NCBI RefSeq assembly: GCF_002954445.1
Contig: NZ_MQWA01000001.1
Span: 2,052,733 to 2,116,732, forward strand
Direction of reading: 5' to 3'
Source of the DNA: Rubritalea profundi
GTDB lineage: Bacteria; Verrucomicrobiota; Verrucomicrobiia; Verrucomicrobiales; Akkermansiaceae
DNA length: 64,000 bases
Shown here: one piece after another, positions 57,106-64,000 of the stretch
Numbering within the stretch: position 1 is the stretch's first letter
Layout: the number at the start of each line of letters is the position of its first letter
The notes under the pieces: model-generated
What the model saw: the letters and a program-made list of their open reading frames with translations, nothing else
The model's database searches: none
Told to the model about the DNA's origin: nothing
Program-made: the position numbers and the translations under genes

Positions 57106-58035
57106 ATGAAAATTATTGCAGGTTCAGCGCACAACCAATTAGCAGAGGATATAGCATCTCACCTTGGCACGACTGTTGCAGACGTGACTGTGGATGCATT
57201 TCCCGATGGAGAAACATTTGTTCAGATTAACGAAAATGTTCGAGGTGAAGATATCTTCATCGTCCAGCCTACTTGTCCGCCGACGAATCATAACCTGATG
57301 GAGCTTCTCATCATGGTGGATGCCGCCCGCCGTGCGAGCGCCGGAAGCATCATTGCTGTAATGCCATTCTTTGGCTATGCTCGTCAGGATCGTAAAGATA
57401 AGTCACGTGTGCCAATCACAGCTAAGCTTGTGGCAAACCTCATTTCAGCTGCAGGAGTAAACCGTGTGGTCACGATGGACCTCCACGCCGCGCAGATTCA
57501 AGGGTTCTTTGATATACCTGTCGACCATCTTTATGCCCGACCAGTGATGGTGAAGTATCTCAGGGACGAATGTGGTGTGGATGGTAAAAACCTCGTGGTG
57601 GTTTCTCCTGACGTGGGTGGCGTGAAAAATGCACGTGCCTATTCTGACGCTCTGAATGCTGATCTAGCAATCGTGGCTAAGCACCGCGTGAGTGCGACGA
57701 AGGTTGAAGCAACCAATGTGATTGGTGATGTCGAGGGCAAGGATGCTTTCCTTATCGATGACATGACTGAGACTGGCGGCACGCTCTGTGCGGCGGCTAA
57801 GATTTTGAAGGAAAACGGCTGTAAGCGTATCTTTGCAGGTGTGTCTCACGCCGTGATTGGTGATGCTGCACGTAAGAAGATCGAAGACTCAGAGATCGAA
57901 GACCTCATCACAACCAACTCAGTGCCTCAGGCCTTCGGAAAAAATGTGACCCCACTCTCTATCGCACCTTTGTTCGGCGAGGCTATACGCCGCATCCACA
58001 ATGGTGAGAGTGTGACGTCGTTGTTTGATATGTAG
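57106..58035 (+). CDS. prs: Ribose-phosphate pyrophosphokinase
   Basis: The 309-residue enzyme makes PRPP from ribose-5-phosphate and ATP for nucleotide, His and Trp synthesis. From ATG 57106 it reads MKIIAGSAHNQLAEDIASHLG. Landmarks are FPDGETFVQINENVRGEDIFIVQP, FGYARQDRKDKSRVPITAKLVANL, VTMDLHAAQIQGFFDIPVDHLYA, VVSPDVGGVKNARAYSDAL and the PRPP loop FLIDDMTETGGTLCAAAK. Length and motifs are canonical for class I. The frame extends upstream to 57037 without family character. Confidence 0.96.
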   Translation: MKIIAGSAHNQLAEDIASHLGTTVADVTVDAFPDGETFVQINENVRGEDIFIVQPTCPPTNHNLMELLIMVDAARRASAGSIIAVMPFFGYARQDRKDKSRVPITAKLVANLISAAGVNRVVTMDLHAAQIQGFFDIPVDHLYARPVMVKYLRDECGVDGKNLVVVSPDVGGVKNARAYSDALNADLAIVAKHRVSATKVEATNVIGDVEGKDAFLIDDMTETGGTLCAAAKILKENGCKRIFAGVSHAVIGDAARKKIEDSEIEDLITTNSVPQAFGKNVTPLSIAPLFGEAIRRIHNGESVTSLFDM

Positions 58036-58604
58036 GGACCCCTGCGGGGAGTCATTGGTCAAGGGTCAATAGTCAAGGGGCTTGGATGATGAAGCGGGGA
58101 GAAGTGTGTAGTTGGGAGTGTTCAGTGTTCAGAGCCGGGACGATGAAACGAGACCTGAGCGCTGATTAAGCAGATTTTTTCGTTGCAGGGGATTTTACCG
58201 CGAAAAAGACGAAAGTTTCGCAAGTTGCTAAGGTTGGTGAAACGAGCTTTTACCTCGAATAGCACTTATTTCACGAATGGGTTACTGAAACGATCTACCG
58301 AAAAATGCGAAAGTACTTGAAGCTTTCCGCTAGCTAGCTACTAGCCCCTTTCTCCTTAATTCCTCATTGGAGCGCAGCGACTCTCCCCCCCATTGACTCT
58401 TGACTAGTGGCTGATGACTAAGCCTGCATCGCAGGATTACTAATTGACAATTCGTGATCAAGGCGTTACCAACCTCGCCCGGCCTGTGGAAAGGTTATCA
58501 TCTCACTATCCTACCAGCCATATTTTTCCACAGGATCAACCGCACCTAGAAACGTCTAATAAAGTAAATTTAGGCGATATCTAACTTATATATTAAACTA
58601 CAAA
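58036..58604. repeat. Repeat-rich intergenic region between prs and rplY
   Basis: About 570 bases without a gene. It holds a GTCANNN heptamer tract (58051-58078: GTCATTG, GTCAAGG, GTCAATA, GTCAAGG), its inverted partner (58391-58418: CATTGAC, TCTTGAC, TAGTGGC, TGATGAC), an exact GTGTTCA tandem pair (58118-58131), two copies of the ACCGCGAAAAAGACGAA-like motif (58195-58215 and 58294-58313), and an inverted pair CCTGTGGAAA/TTTCCACAGG (58482-58491 and 58525-58534). The last one is near the rplY promoter and resembles DnaA-box halves only loosely. Confidence 0.7.
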
Positions 58605-59234
58605 ATGGCTATTGAAACAATTCAAGCAACTGAGCGCGCGCGCACAGGATCTGGCGCGCTAAACGCAATGCGTCGTGAGGGACTCGTCCCATCCGTAATT
58701 TACGGAGCAACTGAGAACAAGAACATCAAGGTACACGCGAAAGCATTCCGCGACATGCTCAATGCTTCCCCGTCCTCACAAATTCTCATCAATGTGCAAG
58801 TTGAAGGTTCCGCACCACAACGTGTGTTCATTCAGGATCTTCAGTTCGATGCGATCCAAGGTACCATCCTTCACGCTGACTTCCTCGCTGTAACAGACGA
58901 GACAGTTCTCACAGCAAAGCTTCCAGTAGTGCTCAAAGGCGAGCCTAAGGGAATCAAACTTGGTGGTGCTCTCGAGCAGCTCGTTCACACACTTAAGGTG
59001 AAAGCGCTTCCGAATGATCTTCCACAGCAAATTGAAGCTGACGTTACTGATATCGACATTTCTGAGTCACTCACAGTCGGTGATATTACATTCCCGTCAG
59101 GTGTTACTCCAACACTTCAAGGCCATGTTCTTGTTGCTCTCGTCGCAATGACACGTGCGGCTAAGTCTGCAGGTGGTGAAGATGGTGAAGCTGAAGCAGT
59201 AGCTGAAGGTGCCGCAGTAGCAGCAGCTGAGTAA
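58605..59234 (+). CDS. rplY: 50S ribosomal protein L25 (Ctc form)
   Basis: This 209-residue 5S rRNA-binding protein is the long Ctc form with a C-terminal beta domain. ATERARTGSGALNAMRREGLVPSVIYGA is the family opening. LINVQVEGSAPQRVFIQDLQFDAIQGTILHADFLAV and VVLKGEPKGIKLGGALEQLVHTLKVKALPNDLPQQIEADVTDIDI follow. The tail is an Ala/Glu-rich low-complexity stretch. It begins the translation and replication block rplY-pth-rpsF-ssb. Confidence 0.95.
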   Translation: MAIETIQATERARTGSGALNAMRREGLVPSVIYGATENKNIKVHAKAFRDMLNASPSSQILINVQVEGSAPQRVFIQDLQFDAIQGTILHADFLAVTDETVLTAKLPVVLKGEPKGIKLGGALEQLVHTLKVKALPNDLPQQIEADVTDIDISESLTVGDITFPSGVTPTLQGHVLVALVAMTRAAKSAGGEDGEAEAVAEGAAVAAAE

Positions 59235-59325
59235 GATAAACTAACTTCTGACGTATCATAGCAACGTTTTATGCCGCTAGTTGACGTGTGTGAAATCACA
59301 CCATGCTGGCAGATCTTCAGTCAAA

Positions 59326-59892
59326 GTGGCGATCAAATTGATTATTGGCCTGGGTAATCCAGGGAGAAAGTACGAAGGCACCCGACATAATGTCGGATTC
59401 GATGTCCTTGAGCTTCTCTCTGAACGAGCTGGCGCACAATTTGTCCATCACCTGAAGTGGAAAGCACATATCGCGAAACATCCGCACGCCATGCTGATGA
59501 AGCCACAGACATTCATGAATGAAAGTGGCCGAGCAGCTGGAACCGCACTCCGGTTCTATAAGTGGCAACCGGAAGAAGTGCTAGTAGTGTATGATGATGT
59601 TGCGCTCCCAGTGGGTAATTTGCGATTTCGCAAATCTGGCTCAGCCGCGGGGCACAATGGACTCAAATCACTTATTCAGCATTTCGGCAGCGATCAATTT
59701 CCACGATTAAAGATAGGCATTGGCGGACCCTCACCTGGAGAAATGGTCGGGCACGTTTTAGGGCAATTTAAACCCGACGAACGACCCGACATTGAAAACG
59801 CACTTGCAAGAGCAGCTGATGCTGTTCAGCTTGCGCTATCAGATGGGCTGGAAGCCGCCGCAAACGTCTACAACGTCAAAAACAAAATATAA
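59326..59892 (+). CDS. pth: Peptidyl-tRNA hydrolase
   Basis: The enzyme recycles peptidyl-tRNA released from ribosomes. From GTG 59326 it reads VAIKLIIGLGNPGRKYEGTRHNVGFDVL, with the substrate Asn and catalytic His. MLMKPQTFMNESG, VLVVYDDVALPVGNLRFRKSGSAAGHNGLKSLIQHFG and FPRLKIGIGGPSPGEMVGHVLGQF complete a 188-residue, normal-sized Pth. A TTG at 59281 would add 15 non-conserved residues. It lies 91 bases after rplY and 11 before rpsF. Confidence 0.95.
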   Translation: MAIKLIIGLGNPGRKYEGTRHNVGFDVLELLSERAGAQFVHHLKWKAHIAKHPHAMLMKPQTFMNESGRAAGTALRFYKWQPEEVLVVYDDVALPVGNLRFRKSGSAAGHNGLKSLIQHFGSDQFPRLKIGIGGPSPGEMVGHVLGQFKPDERPDIENALARAADAVQLALSDGLEAAANVYNVKNKI

Positions 59893-59903
59893 CTAGAAAA
59901 ATT

Positions 59904-60191
59904 ATGAGCAGAAAATACGAAGGTCTCGTCGTTCTCGACACCAAAGGTAAAGAAGGTTCCGTTGACGAGTTCGTTAGCGAAGTAGGCAAAGTACTCGAAG
60001 CCAATGGCGCTACACTCGACGAAGTGAAGCAGCTTGGCCGCAAAGAATTTGCTTACAACGCACGCCAAATCGAAGGCGGCGTCTACGTAAACTACTTCTT
60101 CAATGCTTCTCCTGAAGCAGTTGCTGAGATCAAGACAGCTCTTGACCTTGTCAAAGGCATCTACATGCACCAATACCGTCGTATCGGATAA
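59904..60191 (+). CDS. rpsF: 30S ribosomal protein S6
   Basis: The 95-residue protein binds the central domain of 16S rRNA, next to S18 in known ribosomes. RKYEGLVVLDTKGKEGSVDEFVSEVGKVLEANGATLDEVKQLGRKEFAYNARQ and GVYVNYFFNASPEAVAEIKTALDL match the family. It follows pth by 11 bases. A terminator lies before ssb, and no rpsR or rplI is found afterwards, unlike the common rpsF-ssb-rpsR-rplI order. Confidence 0.93.
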   Translation: MSRKYEGLVVLDTKGKEGSVDEFVSEVGKVLEANGATLDEVKQLGRKEFAYNARQIEGGVYVNYFFNASPEAVAEIKTALDLVKGIYMHQYRRIG

Positions 60192-60240
60192 TTTTAGCGG
60201 TCATTGACCGTGAAATTTCCAGCGACTGAAAACATTTCAT

Positions 60241-60285
60241 CCCTGCTCGGCTTTTCTATTGTCGAGCAGGGATTTTCTTTTTATA
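60241..60285 (+). terminator. Terminator between rpsF and ssb
   Basis: CCCTGCTCG pairs with CGAGCAGGG (nine perfect pairs, thirteen-base loop), followed by ATTTTCTTTTT. It lies directly upstream of the ssb start at 60297, so ssb either reads through or has a promoter overlapping the hairpin. Confidence 0.8.
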
Positions 60286-60296
60286 GTCCCCCCAAC

Positions 60297-60809
60297 ATGT
60301 CTAGTTTCAATAAAGTAATGATCATGGGTAACATCACTCGTGACATCGAATTGCGTTACACGCCTAAGGGTACAGCTGTTACCGACCTTGGTGTCGCCTG
60401 TAACCGCCGGATCAAGCAAGGTGAAGAATGGGTGGATGAAACCACGTTCGTCGACGTCACTGTGTGGGGAAGTTCTGCAGAGTTCGTTAGCAAGTACTTC
60501 AGTAAGGGCAAAAGTATCTTCATCGAAGGGCGCCTACAAATGGATAGCTGGACTGATCAGCAGTCAGGAAAGCAGCGTTATAAGCTCAAAGTTATCGGTG
60601 AAAACGTCCAGTTTGCGGGAAGTAATAATAATAATACTGGTGGTGGCGGTCAGCCTCAACAAGAACGCCCACAGCAATCTGCACCCCAGCAGCAACAGCA
60701 GCAGGCTCCGCAACCGCAATATCAAGCTCCACCGCAGCAACAGCAGCAGGGTGCTTCACCAGCTGCACCGACTGCTAACTTCGACGATGACGACGACATC
60801 CCATTTTAG
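60297..60809 (+). CDS. ssb: Single-stranded DNA-binding protein
   Basis: The 170-residue protein covers ssDNA at forks and recruits partners. From ATG 60297 the OB fold reads MSSFNKVMIMGNITRDIELRYTPKGTAVTDLGVACNRRIKQG and VDVTVWGSSAEFVSKYFSKGKSIFIEGRLQMDSW. A Gln/Pro-rich linker (about 112-155) leads to the conserved acidic tip DDDDDIPF that binds other proteins. The frame is open back to 60204 across the terminator, but that extension is not family-like. Confidence 0.96.
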   Translation: MSSFNKVMIMGNITRDIELRYTPKGTAVTDLGVACNRRIKQGEEWVDETTFVDVTVWGSSAEFVSKYFSKGKSIFIEGRLQMDSWTDQQSGKQRYKLKVIGENVQFAGSNNNNTGGGGQPQQERPQQSAPQQQQQQAPQPQYQAPPQQQQQGASPAAPTANFDDDDDIPF

Positions 60810-60838
60810 GATCACGTCTGATTACTAAGTTTTTTAAC

Positions 60839-60872
60839 GCCTCAAATAGCCTTGTGCTATTTGAGGCTTTTT
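60839..60872 (+). terminator. Terminator after ssb
   Basis: GCCTCAAATAGC pairs perfectly with GCTATTTGAGGC (twelve pairs, five-base loop) and is followed by TTTTT. Confidence 0.95.
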
Positions 60873-61000
60873 GTCGCGGCGCTAGAATGAACAATGAATA
60901 ATTCAGAGCCTAAGTGTTCAGTCTCTTGGATCTTGAGACTTTTGACATTGGGGGGGTGAAGGTTAAGTGAGCAAAGTTTGGCGGCTTTGATTCTGAACGA

Positions 61001-61792
61001 TCACTTACCGAGCAGCTCTTTGAGCTCTTTGTACTCGGTCCAGTCTATGACTCGGTTTTCTGACTGCTTTGCAGCGGCATCAATCAGGATGGCGGCGAGA
61101 CGCGTGTGAATTTGGGCTGAGAAATTATCCTTAGCTGCATTGGACTTATTGGCGAGCGCTGCGTGCTTCTGAGCTGATGTGATGTAGTTGGTCGGAGTGG
61201 ATTGCGTGGTCGGTTTTGTCTCCATCTTTGTCTTCGTGCTGACCTTTTCCTTCATCTTCTCTTTGTGCATCGGCTTCTTCCCTTTCTCTTGTCCTGGCTT
61301 CTTCTTGTTGTCGTGGTTGAGCTGTCCACTGAGTTTGTGGTACTCGGCCCAATCGTAGTTGCCGCCGGCCTTTTGGGCTTCGCGTTTGATTTCTGCTAGG
61401 CGTGCGTAAGTGGCTGCTTTTTCGGAGTCTCCAGCATCGAGCGCTTTTTTCGAGAGTTGATCGTACCTTTGAGCGGCACCTTCGAAGCCAGATGGCTTGT
61501 TCTTCTTCTTCTCGTGTTTCGCCTTTTCGTGGTCGAGGTTGAGCTGACCATTGAGTTTGTGGTACTCGCCCCAGTCGTAGCCGTTAGTGCTGACTGCGGC
61601 TTCTCGTTTGATCGCCGCTAGTTTTTTGAAGATTGCTGCATTGTGTGCGTTGTCGTTGTTGGCTGCGCGCTCGGCTTTGGCGTCGTATTCTTTCGCAGTT
61701 TTTAGGAAGCCTTGATTGACATGTTTGCCGTCGTTCTCGGCCATGAGTGAGCAACTTAGGAGGAGTGAGCTTAGAATAGTGAGGGTTTTCAT
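61001..61792 (-). CDS. Secreted protein with three imperfect ~75-residue repeats
   Basis: I know no named family. From ATG 61792 the product has 263 residues with a signal peptide (MKTLTILSSLLLSCSLMA). Three repeats follow: a helical part with YDAKAERAANNDNAHNAA, YDQLSKKALDAGDSEKAA and HAALANKSNAAKDNFSAQ, then KKLAAIKREA, ARLAEIKREA and TRLAAILIDA, then YDWGEYHKLNGQL, YDWAEYHKLSGQL and IDWTEYKELKELL. Lys/Glu-rich linkers separate them, the second being long. The helical pairs resemble TPR-like hairpins without their consensus. The protein is exported; its role and ligand are unknown. It is divergent from the DUF1287 gene 70 bases away. Confidence 0.75.
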   Translation of the reverse strand: MKTLTILSSLLLSCSLMAENDGKHVNQGFLKTAKEYDAKAERAANNDNAHNAAIFKKLAAIKREAAVSTNGYDWGEYHKLNGQLNLDHEKAKHEKKKNKPSGFEGAAQRYDQLSKKALDAGDSEKAATYARLAEIKREAQKAGGNYDWAEYHKLSGQLNHDNKKKPGQEKGKKPMHKEKMKEKVSTKTKMETKPTTQSTPTNYITSAQKHAALANKSNAAKDNFSAQIHTRLAAILIDAAAKQSENRVIDWTEYKELKELLGK

Positions 61793-61862
61793 CGTAATTA
61801 TAGGGTGGTTATTTGAGTCTGAAAAAGACTGGCAGCCTCTCTCTGTATCTATATAAGGAACT

Positions 61863-62511
61863 ATGCAGAGAAAGTTACATGCCATTTATTGTGTCTTTGG
61901 GATTATGTTGCTGACGGGAGGCTCGATGGAGGCTCAGTCAGTCTTGGAGAAAGGTTCTGAGCTAGCGGGATCGAGAGGAGTGACCCTGTCACAGAAGGTT
62001 GTTGCTGCGGCGCGTTGGCAAGTTGGGAAGCGGTGACTTATGATCCAGCCTACGTCGGATTGAAGTATCCTGGCGGTGACCTGCCCATTGAGAAGGGTGT
62101 GTGTACGGATGTGGTGATACGCGCCTTACGTAAAGCGCGTGGAATAGACCTGCAGAAAGTGGTAGATGAGGATATGCGGAAACATTTTTCCGAGTATCCT
62201 AAAAATTGGGGACTCAAGCGTACGGATAAAAGTATTGACCATCGTCGAGTGCCTAACTTGAAGACGTACTTCATGCGACAAGGCTGGTCATTGCCAGTGA
62301 CGGATAAAGCTGCTGACTACCAGCCTGGAGATTTAGTGACCTGTACCGTTGCGGGCCGGTTGCCGCACATTATGATTGTGAGTGATAGTCGCGGAGCTGA
62401 TGGGGGGTGATGGTGATTCATAATATCGGCTCGGGAGCTCGTGAAGAATCCAGTCTCTTCGAGTACCCGCTCACCGGGCATTACAGGGTGGGGTCGCAGC
62501 GCTCCAATTAG
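61863..62511 (+). CDS. DUF1287 family secreted protein, frame broken near 62030 and 62405
   Basis: A second DUF1287 gene. ATG 61863 opens a signal peptide (MQRKLHAIYCVFGIMLLTGG) and VVAAARWQVGK, then hits TGA. One added base near 62030 restores GK-x-VTYDPAYVGLKYPGGDLPIEKGVCTDVVIRALRK through PHIMIVSDSRG. The frame ends again at the G-run 62402-62407 (six G); seven G would give DGGVMVIHNIGSGAREESSLFEYPLTGHYR, the normal DUF1287 end. Both breaks equal one missing base. Restored length is about 216 residues. It resembles the lipoprotein at 52212 throughout. Confidence 0.8.
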
Positions 62512-62635
62512 GAATTTTAGTGTCTTTTATCTTTTACCTCTTCCCTTTCACCGCTTCATCGGGTGCGTGTGCGTGTGCTCAAGTAGAGTTTGCGTTTTTC
62601 GTGATCGGCTTCATACTCAGCACGATTTGATAGAA

Positions 62636-63886
62636 ATGGTTAGGTATTTGGTTTGTATTGTGTCGATTGTCGGTTTGGTTTCCTGTGCGAAGCTCGATGA
62701 CAGTCCCTTCATTGGAATGGGGACATCAGCGCCGGCATTGGCTTCACCGCAATTTGATCAGGCGATGGAGCAAGAGGCTCAGGCGGCATGGATTGAGGGG
62801 AATCAGATAGATACCCTAGTCAATGGGGAGGAGTATTTCCCTGTGATGTTAGAGGCTGTGAAGTCCGCTAAGAGAACGATCACCTTTGAGACATTTGTCG
62901 CAGTAGATGGCTATGTGACCTATGATTTGGTGATGGCGATGTGTGAGCGGGCGCAGGCGGGCGTGAGGGTTCATGTGGTCTTGGATGGAGTGGGCTCTAT
63001 GAAGTTGGATGAGCGTTATTTGACAGCTCTGCGTAATGCTGGAGTGGAGGTAGAACTCTACCGGCCGTTCAACTGTTTGCGGCTATTGCACTGTAATAAC
63101 CGCGACCATCGGAAGATTTTAGTGGTGGATGGCAAGTTGGCTTTCACCGGCGGTGCTGGTTATGCTGACTGCTGGAATGGTGCGGCCAAAGGGAAGTGGC
63201 AATGGCGGGATACGATGTACCGAGTCCGCGGGCCTTTGGTGGCTGAGTTACAACGCGGGTTCATGAATAACTGGAAGGAGCTGCGTGGAGTGGATCTTAA
63301 AAGTGAGGCCTATTTCCCGCAGTTAAAGCGAGTCGGAAATATGAAGGCTCAGGTGGTGTTAGGTGCGCCCTGCGAGAGGGGAGATACTTTGGGCGCCGGG
63401 TATTTGTTGGCGATCGATGCCGCGCAGCAATCGCTCTTGATCGAGCATGCGTATTTCGTGCCGAACAAGCAGCTACGAAAAGCACTTTTCCGAGCCATGG
63501 CGCGCGGGGTAGAGGTGGATATTATTTTGCCCAGCGGCCATATCGATACACCGATTGTGCGTCAGACATCGATGTCGCACTGGCCTGAGTTATTAGCGGC
63601 CGGCGCGAGAATCTACGAATTTCAACCGAGCATGATGCACGGCAAGTTGATCGTCGTGGATGACGAGCTTTCGATCATTGGCTCGGGAAATTTTGATGAC
63701 CGCACATTTTTTATCAATGATGAGGTCAATGTGCATGTTCTGAGTAAGCGCTTTGCGGGTGAACAACGGAGGATGTTTGAAAATGACCTGAAGAGCTGCG
63801 AGGAAAAGTGTGCGGCTGATGCTAAGGCTAGGATCGTTGACCTCCCTCGGCGGTGGGCCGGCAAGTTGGTGGAACCTCAGCTGTGA
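62636..63886 (+). CDS. Phospholipase D/cardiolipin synthase-type lipoprotein
   Basis: From ATG 62636 the product has 416 residues with a lipoprotein signal (MVRYLVCIVSIVGLVSCAK, lipobox LVSC). Two HKD motifs form the PLD active site: DHRKILVVDGKLAFTGG (about 160) and MHGKLIVVDDELSIIGSGNFDDRT (about 334). EYFPVMLEAVKSAKRTITFETFVAVDG is the family's first segment. Cardiolipin synthases of the ClsA/ClsB kind are the closest class, but the lipoprotein anchor and lack of N-terminal membrane helices suggest a periplasmic phosphodiesterase or transferase. Extending the frame to 62441 would cross the DUF1287 end and is not supported. Confidence 0.9.
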   Translation: MVRYLVCIVSIVGLVSCAKLDDSPFIGMGTSAPALASPQFDQAMEQEAQAAWIEGNQIDTLVNGEEYFPVMLEAVKSAKRTITFETFVAVDGYVTYDLVMAMCERAQAGVRVHVVLDGVGSMKLDERYLTALRNAGVEVELYRPFNCLRLLHCNNRDHRKILVVDGKLAFTGGAGYADCWNGAAKGKWQWRDTMYRVRGPLVAELQRGFMNNWKELRGVDLKSEAYFPQLKRVGNMKAQVVLGAPCERGDTLGAGYLLAIDAAQQSLLIEHAYFVPNKQLRKALFRAMARGVEVDIILPSGHIDTPIVRQTSMSHWPELLAAGARIYEFQPSMMHGKLIVVDDELSIIGSGNFDDRTFFINDEVNVHVLSKRFAGEQRRMFENDLKSCEEKCAADAKARIVDLPRRWAGKLVEPQL

Positions 63887-64000
63887 TTCTGAGACGGTAG
63901 ATGATTTTCTACCGCGAGAAAGACGAATGGAACCGAAAGTTGCTGAGTATAAGTGTTCAGTTTTCAGGGCCAGCAAGATGAAGTAACCTCCACCGCGAAA
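63887..64000. repeat. Right-edge intergenic DNA with two copies of the dispersed motif
   Basis: ACCGCGAGAAAGACGAA lies at 63911-63927 and another copy begins CACCGCGAAA at 63991, cut by the window edge. Between them is a seven-base tandem GTGTTCA-GTTTTCA (63953-63966). The arrangement repeats the composition of the prs-rplY gap. Confidence 0.65.

Noticed and set aside
58482-58534. DnaA boxes in the rplY leader
   Set aside because: TTTCCACAGG matches the TTATCCACA box only partly, and there is a single inverted pair without an AT-rich unwinding region typical of an origin.
62441-62635. 65-residue N-terminal extension of the PLD protein
   Set aside because: It overlaps the restored end of the DUF1287 gene in another frame and precedes a clean lipoprotein signal at 62636.

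Overview
The window looks like chromosomal DNA from a member of the Verrucomicrobiota. The main reason is a block at 2646-10067 whose gene order and protein types match, as I remember it, the Akkermansia muciniphila Amuc_1098-1102 type IV pilus-like cluster: a PilM-like protein, the Amuc_1100 and Amuc_1099 types, and a secretin. It is followed by coaE and rho. A PVC-type dehydrogenase fused to ThuA and cytochrome c domains (40945-43827), glycine-rich proteins and the near absence of Shine-Dalgarno sequences fit the same group. Genus-level placement is not possible by eye. No rRNA, tRNA, CRISPR array, prophage or insertion sequence was seen; the only mobile-type gene is a REP-associated tyrosine transposase (RAYT) with its REP palindromes at 53473-54295.

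Layout. 1-2470: end of an unknown gene, then an orphan oligopeptide-type ABC ATPase and proS on the minus strand. 2646-10067: envelope-spanning pilus/secretion-like assembly. 10136-18710: coaE, rho, RNase D, gyrB, gyrA. 18840-28911: a secreted unknown, recQ, a DUF1802 gene, a TraB/GumN-like protein, a decayed membrane gene, ftsK and a DEAD-box helicase. 29464-37712: an accessory-looking stretch with an APC permease, a cation P-type ATPase, a host-attachment-family protein, an AraC-type pseudogene, a small cytochrome c and PEP synthase. 37740-44775: a minus-strand block for carbohydrate or ester catabolism (three-domain SGNH/hydrolase protein, ThuA-dehydrogenase-cytochrome fusion, a second ThuA gene) plus NAD kinase. 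44944-50448: a PF09370-type TIM barrel with an AraC regulator, superoxide dismutase, rmuC and a nitroreductase. 51151-56702: pheS and pheT separated and in opposite orientation, with a DUF1287 lipoprotein, an RluA-type enzyme and the RAYT/REP unit between them. 57106-60809: prs, rplY, pth, rpsF, ssb. 61001-63886: a secreted three-repeat protein, a second DUF1287 gene and a phospholipase D-type lipoprotein.

Two things stand out beyond gene content. First, at least six conserved genes carry reading-frame breaks (secretin, DEAD helicase, P-type ATPase, pheS, and DUF1287 twice), mostly consistent with single missing bases. Two more have one in-frame stop. Several broken genes should be indispensable, so most of the indels are probably sequence errors, while the AraC fragment at 34262-34715 looks truly decayed. 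Second, intergenic DNA repeatedly carries two short elements: tracts with a seven-base period (GTCANNN, GTGTTCA, AATTAAT) that pair as inverted arms at two loci, and a dispersed ACCGCGAAAAAGACGAA-like motif.

The best candidate for an interesting system is the pilus-like cluster with a fused PilM-PilN protein. The RAYT/REP unit, the heptamer tracts and the catabolic fusion proteins come next. I see no clear evidence of an entirely unknown defence or mobile system.
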